Shown here: one piece after another, positions 11,344 through 23,966 of the stretch
Layout of the letters: the number at the start of each line of letters is the position of its first letter
How positions within the stretch are numbered: position 1 is the stretch's first letter
Assembly (NCBI GenBank): GCA_019426215.1
Contig: CM033393.1
Span: forward strand, 5,428,046-5,492,045
Origin: Buddleja alternifolia
Taxonomy: Eukaryota; Streptophyta; Magnoliopsida; Lamiales; Scrophulariaceae
Direction of reading: 5' to 3'
Length of the DNA stretch: 64,000 nucleotides
The notes under the pieces: model-generated
The model's input: only the letters and a program-made list of their open reading frames with translations
Told to the model about the DNA's origin: nothing
Database searches by the model: none
Translations under genes and position numbers: made by a program

Positions 11344-14300
11344 ATGGCAGAGAGACGTGGCCGTGGACGACCTCGAAGAGTTATTCAGGATCATCATAGG
11401 GACGCGAACCGAGGGGAGCAACATGACTTCCGTCAAGAGGTACCATTGCCGCACGAAGTTCCTCGTGCAGGCCCACAAGCTGGGGAGGATAACATGACTG
11501 CACAAGCTTTGCAACAGATACTATTATTTATGCAACAACAGGCTGCACAAGCTCAACCTCAAGGCCCTCAAGCGCCAGTGCAAGAGACTCATGATAGGGC
11601 ACTGGAACGCTTCTTAAGATTCAACCCCCCTGAGTTTATGGGCGAACCTGATGATATTAAAGCGGAAGACTGGCTCGAGAAGATGGAAAGCATATTTGCT
11701 GCACTAGACTACACTGAAGATCAACAAATTACGTTTGCGGTCTTTCGCTTGGTAGCTGCAGCCAGAAACTGGTGGAGGACTGTCCAAGAAAAATGGACCA
11801 GAAATGACACCCCAAGAACTTGGGTCAACTTCACACAAGAATTTAAGGACCAATACATACCACAGGTGGTTCGAGAGGCCAGAAGGGATGAGTTTTATCA
11901 TCTGAAACAAGGAAGCCTGACTGTAGCCCAATATGAGTCTGAATTTCACCGGTTATCTAAGTATGCTCCAAATCTAGTGAGCACAGAAGAGGACAAATTG
12001 TACAAGTTTGTGAGGGGACTCAGAAATGATCTTCAAGATCGATTGTTGTCAATCGATCTAGACTCGTACATGGCAGCGGTAAAGGCAGCTGCTAGAATTG
12101 AAAAAGGGACTGAACGTCTTGGTCTCCACACTGGGCAGAGTAGTAAGTTTAGAGCGCCACCATCGAACGTAATGCATGGGCGAGAAAAGAAGTTTCAAAA
12201 AATTAATCACAGGAATGGTGGAGGAAATGGAAAAGCAAAGCCGGTAGAGTCACACCGAAAACTCTGCACTTACTGTAACAAGGGACCCCATGATCCATCT
12301 CAATGCTGGCATAAATTGGGAAGGTGTCTCAGATGTGGGAGTGACCAACATAAGGCAAACCAATGTCCTTCTATAGCCCCACATGGGAATAATCGGGGCC
12401 CATTTCAAGGAGGAAATCAGACAGGAAACCAAGTTGGACCTGGGAGAAATGTAGGAAGACCTAAGGTTCACGCTCGAGCATTCGCTCTAGCAGGACAAGA
12501 GGTACCAGAAGATACAAATGTAGTGGAAGGTACGCTTCTTGTCTGTGGTTGTCAAGCTAAAGTCTTATTTGATCCTGGATCATCACATTCATTTGTTAAC
12601 ACTCATCACGCACCAAAATTGCATCAAAATTTTGAATTATTACCCTATTATGTAGAAGTCACAACACCCATGGGTAGTAGCGTTGTGACTGATTCGGTCG
12701 TCAAAGCTTGTGATGTCATCATTAGTGGGAGATCGTTTCTAGCAGATCTTATAATATTACCTATACAAGAGTATGATATTATTCTAGGAATGGATTGGTT
12801 GTCTTACCACCATGCACAGATGGATTGCCATACCAAGGTTGTTAGGCTTCGTGACTCTGGTAATCCAGATATAGAATTCACGGGAAGTGCAAGGACTACT
12901 ATAGCACCAGTCATCTCGGCTTTCAGGGCACGAAAAGCCCTTTGGAAGGGAAGCCAGGCTTACTTAGCGTTCATGATTAACAAGCCAAATGATAAAGGGA
13001 ATGTTAAAGAAGTACCTGTAGTGTCTGAATTCCTTGATGTATTTCCGGAAGCATTAACTTCCTTACCACCAGATAGGGAAATCGAGTTCTCTATTGAACT
13101 TTTACCCGGAACGGCCCCAATAGCTAAGAACCCATACCGGATGGCACCGATTGAACTTAAGGAGTTGAAAGATCAACTCCAAAAGTTGTTGGAGATTGGA
13201 TTCATTAGACCTAGTACTTCGCCATGGGGAGCACCTGTGTTATTTGTGAAGAAGAAGGACGGATCATTAAGGTTATGTATCGATTATCGTGGGTTGAATA
13301 ATGTAACAATAAAGAACAAGTACCCTCTTCCACGAATCGACGAGTTATTTGATCAACTTCAAGGAGCTAGAATATATTCGAAGCTCGATTTGCAGCAAGG
13401 ATATTACCAACTAAAAATTCGTCTGGAGGATGTACCTAAGACTGCTTTTCAAACAAGATATGGACACTACGAGTTTGTAGTAATGCCATTTGGATTGACT
13501 AACGCCCCAGCAGCTTTCATGGATCTTATGCATAGGATATTCCACCCTTTTCTGGATCAATTTGTGGTGATATTTATAGATGACATCCTTGTCTATTCTA
13601 AGAGCGAAGATGATCATAAACGACACCTAAAGATGGTGTTGCAAACCTTGAGAGATAACAAGCTCTACGCAAAATTCAGCAAGTGTGAATTTTGGTTAGC
13701 TAAGGTTGCCTTCTTAGGTCATGTGATTTCAGGTAATGGAATTTGTGTCGACCCCTCGAAAATTGAATCGATTGTTGAATGGAAAAGGCCTGAGAATGCC
13801 ACGGAAATAAGGAGTTTCTTAGGCTTGGCAGGGTACTATCGTAGATTTGTCAAGGATTTTTCGAAAATAGCTGGACCATTGACTCGATTGACTCAGAAGA
13901 AAACTAAGTTTGAATGGAATGAGAAATGTGAGTCTAGCTTCCAAGAATTAAAAAGAAGGCTCACAACAGCACCAGTATTAGTTCTCCCTGATGGAATTGA
14001 TAACTTTGTGGTTTATAGTGATGCCTCGAAGGACGGACTTGGATGTGTGCTGATGCAAAATGGTAATGTGATTGCTTACGCATCACGGAAACTCAAACCC
14101 TACGAGCAAAACTACCCAACCCATGACCTAGAGTTAGCTGCCATTATCTTTGCGTTAAAGAAATGGAGACACTACCTATACGGAGCATCCTTCATAATTT
14201 ATACTGACCACAAAAGCCTTAAGTATCTCTTCTCTCAAAAGGAGTTGAATTTGAGGCAACGAAGGTGGATGGAACTCCTTGAGGACTATAATTGTTCAAT

Positions 14301-14523
14301 TCAATACCACCCTGGCAAAGCTAATGTGGTAGCAGATGCGTTAAGTCGTAAAGCGACCGTTGCAAGATTAATGGTTAAGGAATGGAGGATGTTAGAGGAT
14401 ATGAGCTTTTGGAATCCAAGGGAAGCTGGGTTACATATTAGGTGTTCTAATATCAGAGTAGAACCCGATATTCTTGGAAGATCAAAATTTCACAAGAGAA
14501 AGATCTTAAGTTCAAGAGTTTAA
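11344..14523 (+). pseudogene. Tekay gag-protease-RT-RNase H polyprotein
   Basis: Chosen start is the Met at 11344 ([12 protein letters not shown]). Gag core: [20 protein letters not shown] to [19 protein letters not shown]. Two CCHC knuckles lie near residues 307-320 and 336-350 ([14 protein letters not shown] and [14 protein letters not shown]). The retropepsin site is FDPGSSHSF near residue 409. RT shows [11 protein letters not shown], the YYQLKI region and catalytic FIDD near residue 743. RNase H shows [26 protein letters not shown] and ADALSRK (about 892-997). The frame then runs out of phase near 14410, so the C-terminus to 14523 is not genuine and integrase follows in other frames. The element can no longer make an uninterrupted Gag-Pol. 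Confidence 0.9.
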
Positions 14524-15376
14524 GAGAGAAGATCCTTCATGGAGATAGACCTGAATTTAATATCGGAAAGGACGGTCTGATACGGTTTAAGAACCGAGTA
14601 TGCGTACCAGATGATGCTAATGTGAAGAAGTTGGTTTGGACGAAGCGCATCGCTCCAAATATACCATACATCCTGGAGGAAATAAAATGTACAAGGATTT
14701 GAAACAGCATTATTGGTGGGTTAATATGAAGAACCAAGTCGCAGAATATGTCGCAAGATGCTTGACCTGCCAACAAGTGAAAGCAGAACACCAACGACCT
14801 TCTGGACTTTTACAACCCTTGGAAATACCTGAATGGAAGTGGGAGCACATAACGATGGATTTTGTAACTGACTTGCCACGAACCCCGAGTAATCATGATT
14901 CTGTTTGGATAATTGTAGACAGACTTACAAAATCAGCTCATTTCTTACCAATGCGAAAGGTGGATCCTCTCAATAAGTTAGCCCGTTTATACATCAAAGA
15001 GATTGTGAGACTCCACGGTGTTCCAGTCAACATTGTCTCAGATAGAGGCCCAAGATTCGTCTCGCGATTTTGGAAAAGCCTGCATGTAGAATTGGGAACT
15101 AAGCTTAGTTTTAGTACATCAGCTCACCCTCAGTCGGATGGACAATCTGAGCGCGTCATTCAAATACTAGAAGACATGTTGCGAGCGTGTGTTTTGGATT
15201 TTAAAGGAAATTGGGATCAATACCTAGCTTTAGCAGAATTTGCTTATAACAATAGCTATCAGGCCACAATTGGAATGGCACCATATGAAGCCTTATATGG
15301 GAGAAAGTGCAGGTCCCCAATTCATTGGGAAGTTGGAGATACATGGATTCCTAAGAGGAAAATCAGGGACAAATAA
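14420..15376 (+). pseudogene. Tekay integrase, zinc-binding and catalytic core (frameshifted at both ends)
   Basis: The frame from 14636 carries the HHCC zinc-binding region (AHRSKYTIHPGG with the later CLTCQQ) and the DDE core: Asp in ITMDFVTDLP, Asp in IVSDRGPRF and Glu in HPQSDGQSE, all present. The stretch 14420-14635 encodes the linker (GKDGLIRFKNRVCVPDD) in another frame. The frame ends at 15376 through a further shift, before the C-terminal domain. Catalytic residues are intact although the ORF is broken. Confidence 0.88.
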
Positions 15377-15387
15377 CGTTTCCACAA

Positions 15388-15953
15388 TTGGAATTGGTAC
15401 AAGAAGCTATAGATAAAATCCAAATTGTCCAGGAACGAATGAAAACTGCACAGAGTCGTCAGAAGAGTTACGCCGATCAAAGAAGAAAAGACTTAGAATT
15501 TTTCGTCGGAGATGAGGTTTTCTTGCGGCTATCTCCTCGGAAAGGCATCATTCAACATAAGAAAGGTGGAAAGTTAAGTCCTAGATTTGTTGGACCTTTC
15601 AAGATCTTGGAAAGAGTTGGAAAAGTAGCATATCGACTGGCACTCTCGCCAGCACTCTCTGGTTGCACGATGTCTTCCACGTAAGCAGGTTAAAGAAATA
15701 CCGACCTGATCCTGAACATGTACTCAAGGTGGATGCAATACCAATTCAGAACAATTTGACTTATGAAGAAAAACCGATAAAGATTGTGGACAAGAAAGTG
15801 CGTGAGCTGCGGACTAAAAGCATCCCAATGGTAAAGGTGTTATGGGAAAATCACGACAATCTAGAAGAGGCAACTTGGGAAACCGAGGATTACATGCGAA
15901 GACACTACCCGGAATTGTTCTCAGGTGAGAATTTGGGGACCAAATTCTTTTAG
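15388..15953 (+). pseudogene. Tekay integrase C-terminal region with chromodomain
   Basis: 15388-15684 encodes the GPF/Y-type module (SYADQRRKDLEFFVGDEVF and LSPRFVGPFKILERVG). A frame change near 15650 leads to 15663-15953, which encodes VFHVSRLKKYRPDP and a chromodomain-like end (KIVDKKVRELRTKSIPMVKV, then EEATWETEDYMRRHYPELF). A C-terminal chromodomain and long LTRs place the element in the chromovirus group, Tekay-like. Chromodomains of this group are thought to guide integration to heterochromatin. Confidence 0.85.
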
Positions 15954-15963
15954 GAGGGGAGAA
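15952..15963 (+). promoter_or_regulatory. Polypurine tract of Tekay element
   Basis: AGGAGGGGAGAA directly precedes the 3' LTR start TGTGATACCC, as required for plus-strand priming. Confidence 0.9.
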
Positions 15964-17411
15964 TGTGATACCCGAGTTTTCTTTTTAGTCGACTAGTTAC
16001 TATCTAAAGCATTAGGACATGATCTAGGATCTTACACATATGTTCAAGAGGGATATTATATTATACATCTTATGTAGATTAAAGGAATAGAACCAAAATT
16101 TAACTAGACACTAGGAGAGAAGTTGAATTAGTAAATTGCCCAAATACACCAATATTAGTAAATTCCACTTTCATTTCACTTTAAAAAAAAATAAATAATA
16201 ATATAATAAATAAATATAATAATAAATATAATAAAATAATAAAAAAAATTAATAAATAAAGGGGTGGAAAGTGGGCTTGACCGACCACCACCATCACACC
16301 ATACATGTATATATATATATATTATGCCTTAGTTTCATTATTTTAGTTTACAAACAAATATTCTTCACTCTTCTTCTCCATTTCATCATCTTCAACCCTC
16401 TTCATCCTTCCATTCAAGTTATATATAGATAGATACAAATTAGTACATTAGCTTCAACCTCAACCATCTTCACACTTGTGGTAGCATTAAAGGTAACTTG
16501 TAATTCCTTGATCTTACATTAGTAGGTAATGGTAGAGGCTAAATTTGCTTTGAAAATGTTATTGCATGTGTATTAGAAGAGTAGATCTATGAGTTTTAAG
16601 CTTAAATTTACAATTTATAGTAACTAACCTAAAGCTTAAATGAAAATCACACATGCATGACAATTGTAAGTTGGTCTTTAAATCTGCCACTGATTTCGAA
16701 GAATTATATCGAAATGAGAAATGTTATTTGAGTTCAAAACTTTTACTGTGTATGTTACTGCATGTCGAAAATATGTCTGGAATTTTGTGAGATGTTTGGA
16801 GTTGTAATGTGAATTATGGAAATTGTTAAGTATAGACTGCCAGAAGCCTTACGGGATTTCAAATGTTTGTTTGAGACATCATTTGGGGTTCTTACAAACT
16901 TCATTTTGATTTCAAACATTTTACTGGGGATAATCATATGTATTGGGGTTGTTGTGTATAAATTGGGGCTTATTTGATTAAATTAGGATTTTATATGAAT
17001 TTTAAAGTAATCCTGCCCCATTAAACAATTGAACCCAATTTTACTTCGGTTTTGAGTAAATAGCCACATTTTAAGTGACCATTTACCTTTGAAAATTTAT
17101 CTAAGGTCTTTTAACAAATTTAGAACATTTATGAAAAAACTTTACCCACAATTATTGAGTTTGTGATTTTTAACAATTCATACACTAAACTGCACAAATC
17201 TGTTTTTTATGCCTCTTATCGACCTTTTGGGGAGAATTGAAATTAAGCTTAGTTTTCATTAAGGTAACTTGTTGTGAATGTTGGGATAGGTATGAGGACC
17301 TCATAGACTACCCCGGTAGACTTTAAGACGAGTTTAGAAAATGAGTTCTGTATAATTTCGCTTAGCAAGGTTTGTGGTGAGACGAACGAGGGACAAACGC
17401 CGTATAAGCTT
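15964..17411 (+). mobile_element. 3' LTR of Tekay element, truncated and indel-rich
   Basis: Matches the 5' LTR from its first base. The first 180 or so bases are identical to the 5' LTR. From about 16155 the copy is littered with single-base gains and losses, mostly in homopolymers. The match stops at AAGCTTG near 17406-17412 (equivalent to about 8657 in the 5' LTR), so roughly half of the LTR is missing and the sequence passes straight into Athila-type pol. Confidence 0.9.
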
Positions 17412-17414
17412 GTC

Positions 17415-18047
17415 GCCATGCAGGTTTTATCGTCGATTCATCAAGGATTTTCGAAGATGCATTGCCTCTATCCAAGTTGCTACAAAAGATGTGATTTTGC
17501 AATTCACCCCAAGACTGCAAGGATGGGTTTTGATAAACTGAAATCAGCGTTAACCACTGTACCTTTGATGCAGCCACCAGATTGGTCTCTTCCATTCGAA
17601 ATAATGTGTGTGCGAGTAATTATGCAATGGGAGCAGTTTTAGGACAACCGAGTTGGCAAGCAACCTCATTGACCCATTATGCTTCCCGGACCCTTAACGC
17701 AGCTCAGTGCAATTATTCAACTACTGAAAAAGAAACTTTTGTCTATTGTTTTTTTGCTTAGATAAATTTCGTTCTTATCTACTTGGATCTAAAGTGATTG
17801 TATTTTCTGATCATGCAGCTTTAAGACATCTTTTTTGGCAAGAAAGAATCAAAACCGAGGTTAATGAGATGGTTCCTTCTTCCTCAAGAATTTGATTCTG
17901 GAGATTAAAGATAAAAAGGGGTTGAAAATTTGGTGGCAATCATTTGAGTCGATTAGTGCGAAAAGAAAATCTGGTGCCACTACAAGAATTCTTTCCGGAT
18001 GAGCAATTGTTTGCTCTGCAAGGTATGTTGTTCGGTTATCTGATTTA
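17415..18047 (+). pseudogene. Athila copy A: RT end / RNase H remnant, many frameshifts
   Basis: Corresponds to the reverse complement of about 27700-28355 in the inverted copy. Recognisable pieces include [24 protein letters not shown], the NYSTTEKE region and the SDHAALRH region, each in different frames. Small indels, mostly in homopolymers, break it many times, whereas the following integrase is almost clean. It starts abruptly at the Tekay junction with the YRRFIKDF region, so gag, protease and most of RT are absent. Confidence 0.8.
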
Positions 18048-19329
18048 GTGAATTATTTAGTTTCTAGAACTTTACCTGGTCATTTGAGTAGAGGTAAGAA
18101 AGATAAAATTAAGAGTGAGGAAAAATATTATGTGTGGGATGATCCATACTTGTGGAAGTTTTGTTCCGATCAAATTATTAGGAGATGTGTGCCTGATTCT
18201 GAATTAGAATCTGTCTTGAAATTTTGTCATGCTTATGCGTGTGGTGGTCATTTTGGACCTAAGAGAACTGCTAGAAAAGTGTTAGATAGTGGTTTTTATG
18301 GGCCTACTTTATTTCGTGATGCTTATGTCATGTGTAAAAATTGTGAACAATGTCAAAGGACGGGGAATTTAAGTCATAGGAATGAAATGCTTCAAACGCC
18401 CATACTTGTTTGTGAGATTTTTGATATATGGGGTATTGATTTTATGGGACCTTTTCCTTCTTCCTTTGGTTTTGTTTATATCTTACTCGCGGTTGATTAT
18501 GTTTCGAAGTGGGTGGAAGCTAAAGCCACCCAAACTGACGATTCTAAAGCTATTGTAGGTTTTCTCAAGTCTAACATTTTTAGTAGGTTTGGCATACCAA
18601 AAGCATTGATAAGTGATCAGGGGTCCCATTTTTGTAACCGAGCTGTGGACACTTTGCTAAAAAAAATATGGGGTGTTTCATAAGACATCCACACCTTATC
18701 ACCCTCAGACAAATGGGCAAACCGAGGTGTCCAATCCAGAAGTCAAGTCCATCTTGGAAAAAACTGTAAATCCTAATCGAAAAGATTGGAGCCTTCGACT
18801 TGAAGATGCATTATGGGCGTACCGGACAGCCTATAAAACACCTATTGGGATGTCCCCATATAGGTTAGTCTTCGGTAAATCGTGTCATCTTCCGGTAGAA
18901 TTGGAACACAAAGCGTTTTGGGCTGTAGAGAGTTGCAATTTAGATCGAGATCAAGCTGGTATACATAGAAAGTTGCAACTACAAGAGTTAGAGGAGATTC
19001 GCCTTGATGCTTATGAGAATTCCCGAATTTACAAGGAGAAGACCAAGGAGTTTCATGTCAAGATGATCTCTAGGAAGGAATTTGTGATTGGACAAAAAGT
19101 GATGCTTTACAACTCAAGACTCAAATTAATGCCTGGTAAGTTACGTTCTCGTTGGGTTGGACCTTTTGTTGTGATTAATGTATTTTCTTATGGTGCAGTA
19201 GAGATTCAAAGCTTAGAAACTAACAAGTTGTTCAAGGTAAATGGACATAGACTTAAACCTTTCTATGAAGGTTTTCAAGAGCATACAATTGAAGAAGTTT
19301 CATTGATCAATCCAAATTACTTGGATTAA
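18048..19329 (+). pseudogene. Athila copy A integrase (one frameshift)
   Basis: 18048-18683 encodes the HHCC region ([15 protein letters not shown] and [11 protein letters not shown]), then catalytic Asp in [11 protein letters not shown] and Asp in LISDQGSHF. An extra base in an A-run near 18660 shifts the frame, and 18673-19329 continues with [16 protein letters not shown] (catalytic Glu), the [18 protein letters not shown] motif and a C-terminal part ([14 protein letters not shown]) ending at a natural stop after NPNYLD. It differs from the inverted copy by substitutions as well as indels, so the two are separate copies. Confidence 0.88.
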
Positions 19330-20560
19330 AAGGCTGCAAAGTCGAGCCAACGACTTTAAAAAAAGGCGCTGCTTGGAAGGCAACCCAAGAGTGGCTGAAC
19401 GACCACCATCAGATTTGCTTTCTTTTTCCCTATCTCTTTTAATTTCGTTTGTTCATTTTTTTTATTTTTTATTTTTATTTATATTCATTCTGTGTTGCAT
19501 TGAGGACAATGCAGATTTTAAGTGTGGGGGAGATGGTTAATTATTTGTTTTATGAGTTAAAAAAAAAAATTCTTTATTGTGCATCCAAGTAAGGTAGTGA
19601 AAAATTATTTCCCTTCATCGGTGGTTGATTGAAAAATAGACTAGATTCAATAGAGAAGTTAAGTAGTGTTAAAATTGTGATAATTGTTGAAGTACAGACT
19701 TTTAGAGAAATTCGTGTAAATTCGTAATTTAGCATAACTTTGTATGTGACTTTTGATTCACTGAAATTCCTTCAAATTCCTCAAGGTTAATCTGGTTGAT
19801 AGTGATTTAAAGTAATAACGGATGAAATTCCTTGGTGTAAAGCTTGAGGCGTAAACTATGTAATGTTGAAGATATAATATAGCGCCTGGGATTATCTACA
19901 CTGAAGGGATTAAGCCTGAGGAGTTTTCAAGCTTGATAACCTAAGACTATCTAGTCTGGGATCTATCTGCCCAAACCTGCTACTGTGTTGGAAATCTAAT
20001 AGGGCTATTCAAAGTATGTCCAGAATGAAATGATCCGCTTGTTGAATAACTGGGTGCATTCATGAGTAATGTTTGTATTCGCGTCAAAAGACAAGTGTGT
20101 GCTTAATAATAATAATAATATATTGCTCGTTTTAATTCATGCTTGAGGAAATATAAAGGGATGATGTTGAGTTAAATGTTGCATTAATAGTATTGCGGTT
20201 ACAAAATGAAGTGAATTCTTGAGAAGTTTGTGTGAATGCAAGAGTAATGGTGGACACATGATTGACCTTTCTAGCGAATTTTGTTAATTTTTGGTTACGA
20301 ATTGATGATGTTTGGAAAGAAAATTTCATGAACTTGCTTGTTTGTACATTGAGAGATTGATTTTGTGGGTATATCTTCTGCAAACCCTCACGAGACTAAA
20401 CTCGTCCACTAGGGGTAACCTAGGGGTTTAAAGGCTTGTTGCATATGCTAAATGCAACCGTGTTACCTACGAAAGTGGTTAGCTTTAGTTTTAGTTATTT
20501 TTTTTCTAGTTTCTCCTTGTCTTTGCCCGAGGACGTGCAAGAGCTAAGTGTGGGGGAATT
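19330..20560 (+). other. Athila copy A post-pol region with two polypurine motifs
   Basis: Noncoding region typical of Athila/Tat elements, with GGCAACCCAAG near 19380. Two copies of a GAGGAC...TAAGTGTGGGGGA motif are present, at about 19503-19531 and 20529-20557. The second immediately precedes the LTR and is the real polypurine tract; the first is an internal look-alike about 1 kb upstream. No env-like ORF is visible between them. Confidence 0.75.
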
Positions 20561-22039
20561 TGATAAGTGCAATATTTATATATTTTATTTCCTCTATATT
20601 TAGCATTTTGTTGTGATTATATGGCCATTGGAACTGATTTTATCTCATTTTGTGATTTAGGCAAGATTTGGAGTGCAAAATATCAATTTCAATCAAAATG
20701 GCAGATTTGGTGATGTTTTGGAAATACTGATATATCTGGATATGCATAAGTTAGTTTCTATTGAATTTTATCCAGTTGGAAATCTAAGACAAAGGCCTAC
20801 ATTTCTTGTGAAGAAGTCCAGACCCAGTTCGGAAGTTAAAGGGCCCAAAAGTGTTCAAGAACAGAAGATTTCTGTTCTGGACTGGACTGCGCAGCTGTGG
20901 TGAAAAATTCATAAATAGAGTTATGTATCTTGGATTTAGTCAAGGCCCATTGGAATTGAAAGATAACACACGAATCTACAACTTTCTAGAAGGAGTCGAA
21001 GTCAGATTTGATGGTTAATTAGAGGCAATTCAAGGTGTGAAGGGAAGAATATATTCTCCATGCTTTGATGTTAAAGGGAAGAATATATTCTCTATGCTTT
21101 AATGTTAAAGAGAAGAATATATTCTCCATGTCTTGATAAAGGAAGAGAGAATATATTCTCTCCATGATTATAGCATCTTTTCATTGCCTATATATATGTC
21201 TTGCAAGACTTGAAGAGAACAACAAGAAGAAGAAGAAGAACAAGAGAGTTAGAAAAATAGAGAGTAAGAAAAATAGTATTTTCAAGTTTTATGCTTACAA
21301 TTATGAGTAGCTAAGTTTTTCTTTCGATTCAAGGGAGTTCATTTTGATTCACATGCTGTGAGACACGGAGCTTCATCTATCTATCTACGGTTTGATTATC
21401 TTTTGTTTCTTATTGTTAATGTTCATGCTTGTTTAGATAATAATCTAAGGTGCACATTAGTTGATTATCTATTACAATCTTTTGCTAACAAACCTTCATA
21501 ATCCGTAATTGTTATGCTTGATTTGTGCTCATAGCAATTGAGTTGTCAAGATTGTGATCCCAGTTTTCATTGATTACTCGAGGGAAACATTAGTGTAAAT
21601 AAAATAGTTGGCGCTTGCTTAAACTATTGTTTATCCTTAGTCGCTTCAAATTCGTTATGCTATTATTGACATGATTTGGATTGCTTAATACCGAGTCAGT
21701 TGATAATAAGAATTTAACCGGGTGTTGGGCTTTGGTTAATGATATACGGAAGTTAATAGGGATATAAATAGCTGGTTATTTATGTTCTTGGCTAAGTAAT
21801 CAAAGAATAGATAGTATTTTAGGTGTCTATGATCGACTTGAATTGAAGAACGAACTATCCTTGAATCGATGCTTTACATTTATTGATCTTCCTATTTAAT
21901 TCCTGTCATTATTAATTCATCAAGCAAACCTCCCCATTGAATATTATTTTGATCAACCAATCTCTAGGGTTCGACCTGGACTTACGAGTACTTCAAATTC
22001 TTGTGAGAACAGTAATTCTGGTGCATTCGACACGTATCA
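20561..22039 (+). mobile_element. Athila LTR, full copy 1 (+)
   Basis: Begins TGATAAGTGCAATATT just after the polypurine tract and ends GACACGTATCA; 1479 bp. A TATA-like CTATATATAT lies at about 21188-21197, preceded by repeated GAAGAATATATTCTC motifs. The small frame at 20673 repeats in every copy but resembles no known protein. Confidence 0.9.
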
Positions 22040-23463
22040 AATTTTGGCAGATTGGAACTAATTTTATCTCATTTTGTGATTTAGGCAAGATTTGGAGTGC
22101 AAAATATCAATTTCAATCAAAATGGCAGATTTGGCGATGTTTTGGAAATACTGATATATCTGGATATGCATAAGTTAGTTTCTATTGAATTTTACCCAGT
22201 TGGAAATCTAAGACAAAGGCCTACATTTCTTGTGAAGAAGTCCAGACCCAGTTCGGAAGTTAAAGGGCCCAAAAGTGTTCAAGAACAGAAGATTTCTGTT
22301 CTGGACTGGACTGCGCAGCTGTGGTGAAAAATTCATAAATAGAGTTATGTATCTTGGATTTAGTCAAGGCCCATTGGAATTGAAAGATAACACACGAATC
22401 TACAACTTTCTAGAAGGAGTCGAAGTCAGATTTGATGGTTAATTAGAGGCAATTCAAGGTGTGAAGGGAAGAATATATTCTCCATGCTTTGATGTTAAAG
22501 GGAAGAATATATTCTCTATGCTTTAATGTTAAAGAGAAGAATATATTCTCCATGTCTTGATAAAGGAAGAGAGAATATATTCTCTCCATGATTATAGCAT
22601 CTTTTCATTGCCTATATATATGTCTTGCAAGACTTGAAGAGAACAACAACAAGAAGAACAAGAACAAGAGAGTTAGAAAAATAGAGAGTAAGAAAAATAG
22701 TATTTTCAAGTTTTATGCTTACAATTATGAGTAGCTAAGTTTTTCTTTCGATTCAAGGGAGTTCATTTTGATTCACATGCTGTGAGACACGGAGCTTCAT
22801 CTATCTATCTACGGTTTGATTATCTTTTGTTTCTTATTGTTAATGTTCATGCTTGTTTAGATAATAATCTAAGGTGCACTTTAGTTGATTATCTATTACA
22901 ATCTATTGCTGACAAATTTTCATAATCCGTAATTGTTATGCTTGGTTTGTGCTCGTAGCAATTGAGTTGCCAAGATTGCGATCCCAATTTTCATTGATTA
23001 CTCGAGGGAAACATTAGTGTAAATAAAATAGTTGGCGCTTGCTTAAACTATTGTTTATCCTTAGTCGCTTCTAATTCGTTATGCTATTATTGACATGATT
23101 AGGATTGCTTAATATCGAGTCAGTTGATAATAAGAATTTAATCGGGTGCTGGGCTTTGGTTAATGATATACGGATGTTAATGGGGATATAAATAGCTGGT
23201 TATTTATGTTCTTGGCTAAGTAATCAAAGAATAGATAGTATTTTAGGTGTCTATGATCAACTTGAATTGAAGAACGAACTATCCTTGAATCGATGCTTTA
23301 CATTTATTGATCTTCCTATTTAATTCCTGTCATTATTAATTCATCAAGCAAACCTCCCCATTGAATATTATTTTGATCAACCAATCTCTAGGGTTCGACC
23401 TGGACTTACGAGTACTACAAATTCTTGTGAGAACAGTAATTCTGGTGCATTCGACACGTATCA
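22040..23463 (+). repeat. Athila LTR, tandem copy 2 (+), missing its first 66 bp
   Basis: Follows copy 1 directly through AATTTTGGCAG and resumes at LTR position 67 (ATTGGAAC). The repeat period is exactly 1424 bp (20627 to 22051 to 23475). It ends at the same GACACGTATCA at 23463. Confidence 0.9.
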
Positions 23464-23966
23464 AATTTTGGCAGATTGGAACTAATTTTATCTCATTTTG
23501 TGATTTAGGCAAGATTTGGAGTGCAAAATATCAATTTCAATCAAAATGGCAGATTTGGCGATGTTTTGGAAATACTGATATATCTGGATATGCATAAGTT
23601 AGTTTCTATTGAATTTTACCCAGTTGGAAAGCTAAGACAAAGGCCTACATTTCTTGTGAAGAAGTCCAGACCCAGTTCGGAAGTTAAAGGGCCCAAAAGT
23701 GTTCAAGAACAGAAGATTTCTGTTCTGGACTGGACTGCGTAGCTGGGTGAAAAATTCATAAATAGAGTTATGTATCTTGGATTTAGTCAAGGCCCATTGG
23801 AATTGAAAGATAACACACGAATCTACAACTTTCTAGAAGGAGTCGAAGTCAGATTTGATGGTTAATTAGAGGCAATTCAAGGTGTAAAGGGAAGAATATA
23901 TTCTCCATGCTTTGATGTTAAAGGGAAGAATATATTCTCTATGCTTTGATGTTAAAGAGAAGAATA
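23464..23966 (+). repeat. Athila LTR, partial copy 3 (+), ends at inversion point
   Basis: A third head-to-tail copy with the same AATTTTGGCAG junction. It stops after AGAGAAGAATAT near 23966, where the sequence folds into the opposite strand. Confidence 0.88.

Noticed and set aside
20673..20903. Small ORF (MQNINFNQNGRFGDV...) recurring at 20673, 22097, 23521 and, on the minus strand, at 25692
   Set aside because: It repeats only because the LTR is repeated; it lies inside the LTR and resembles no known protein. Not called as a gene.
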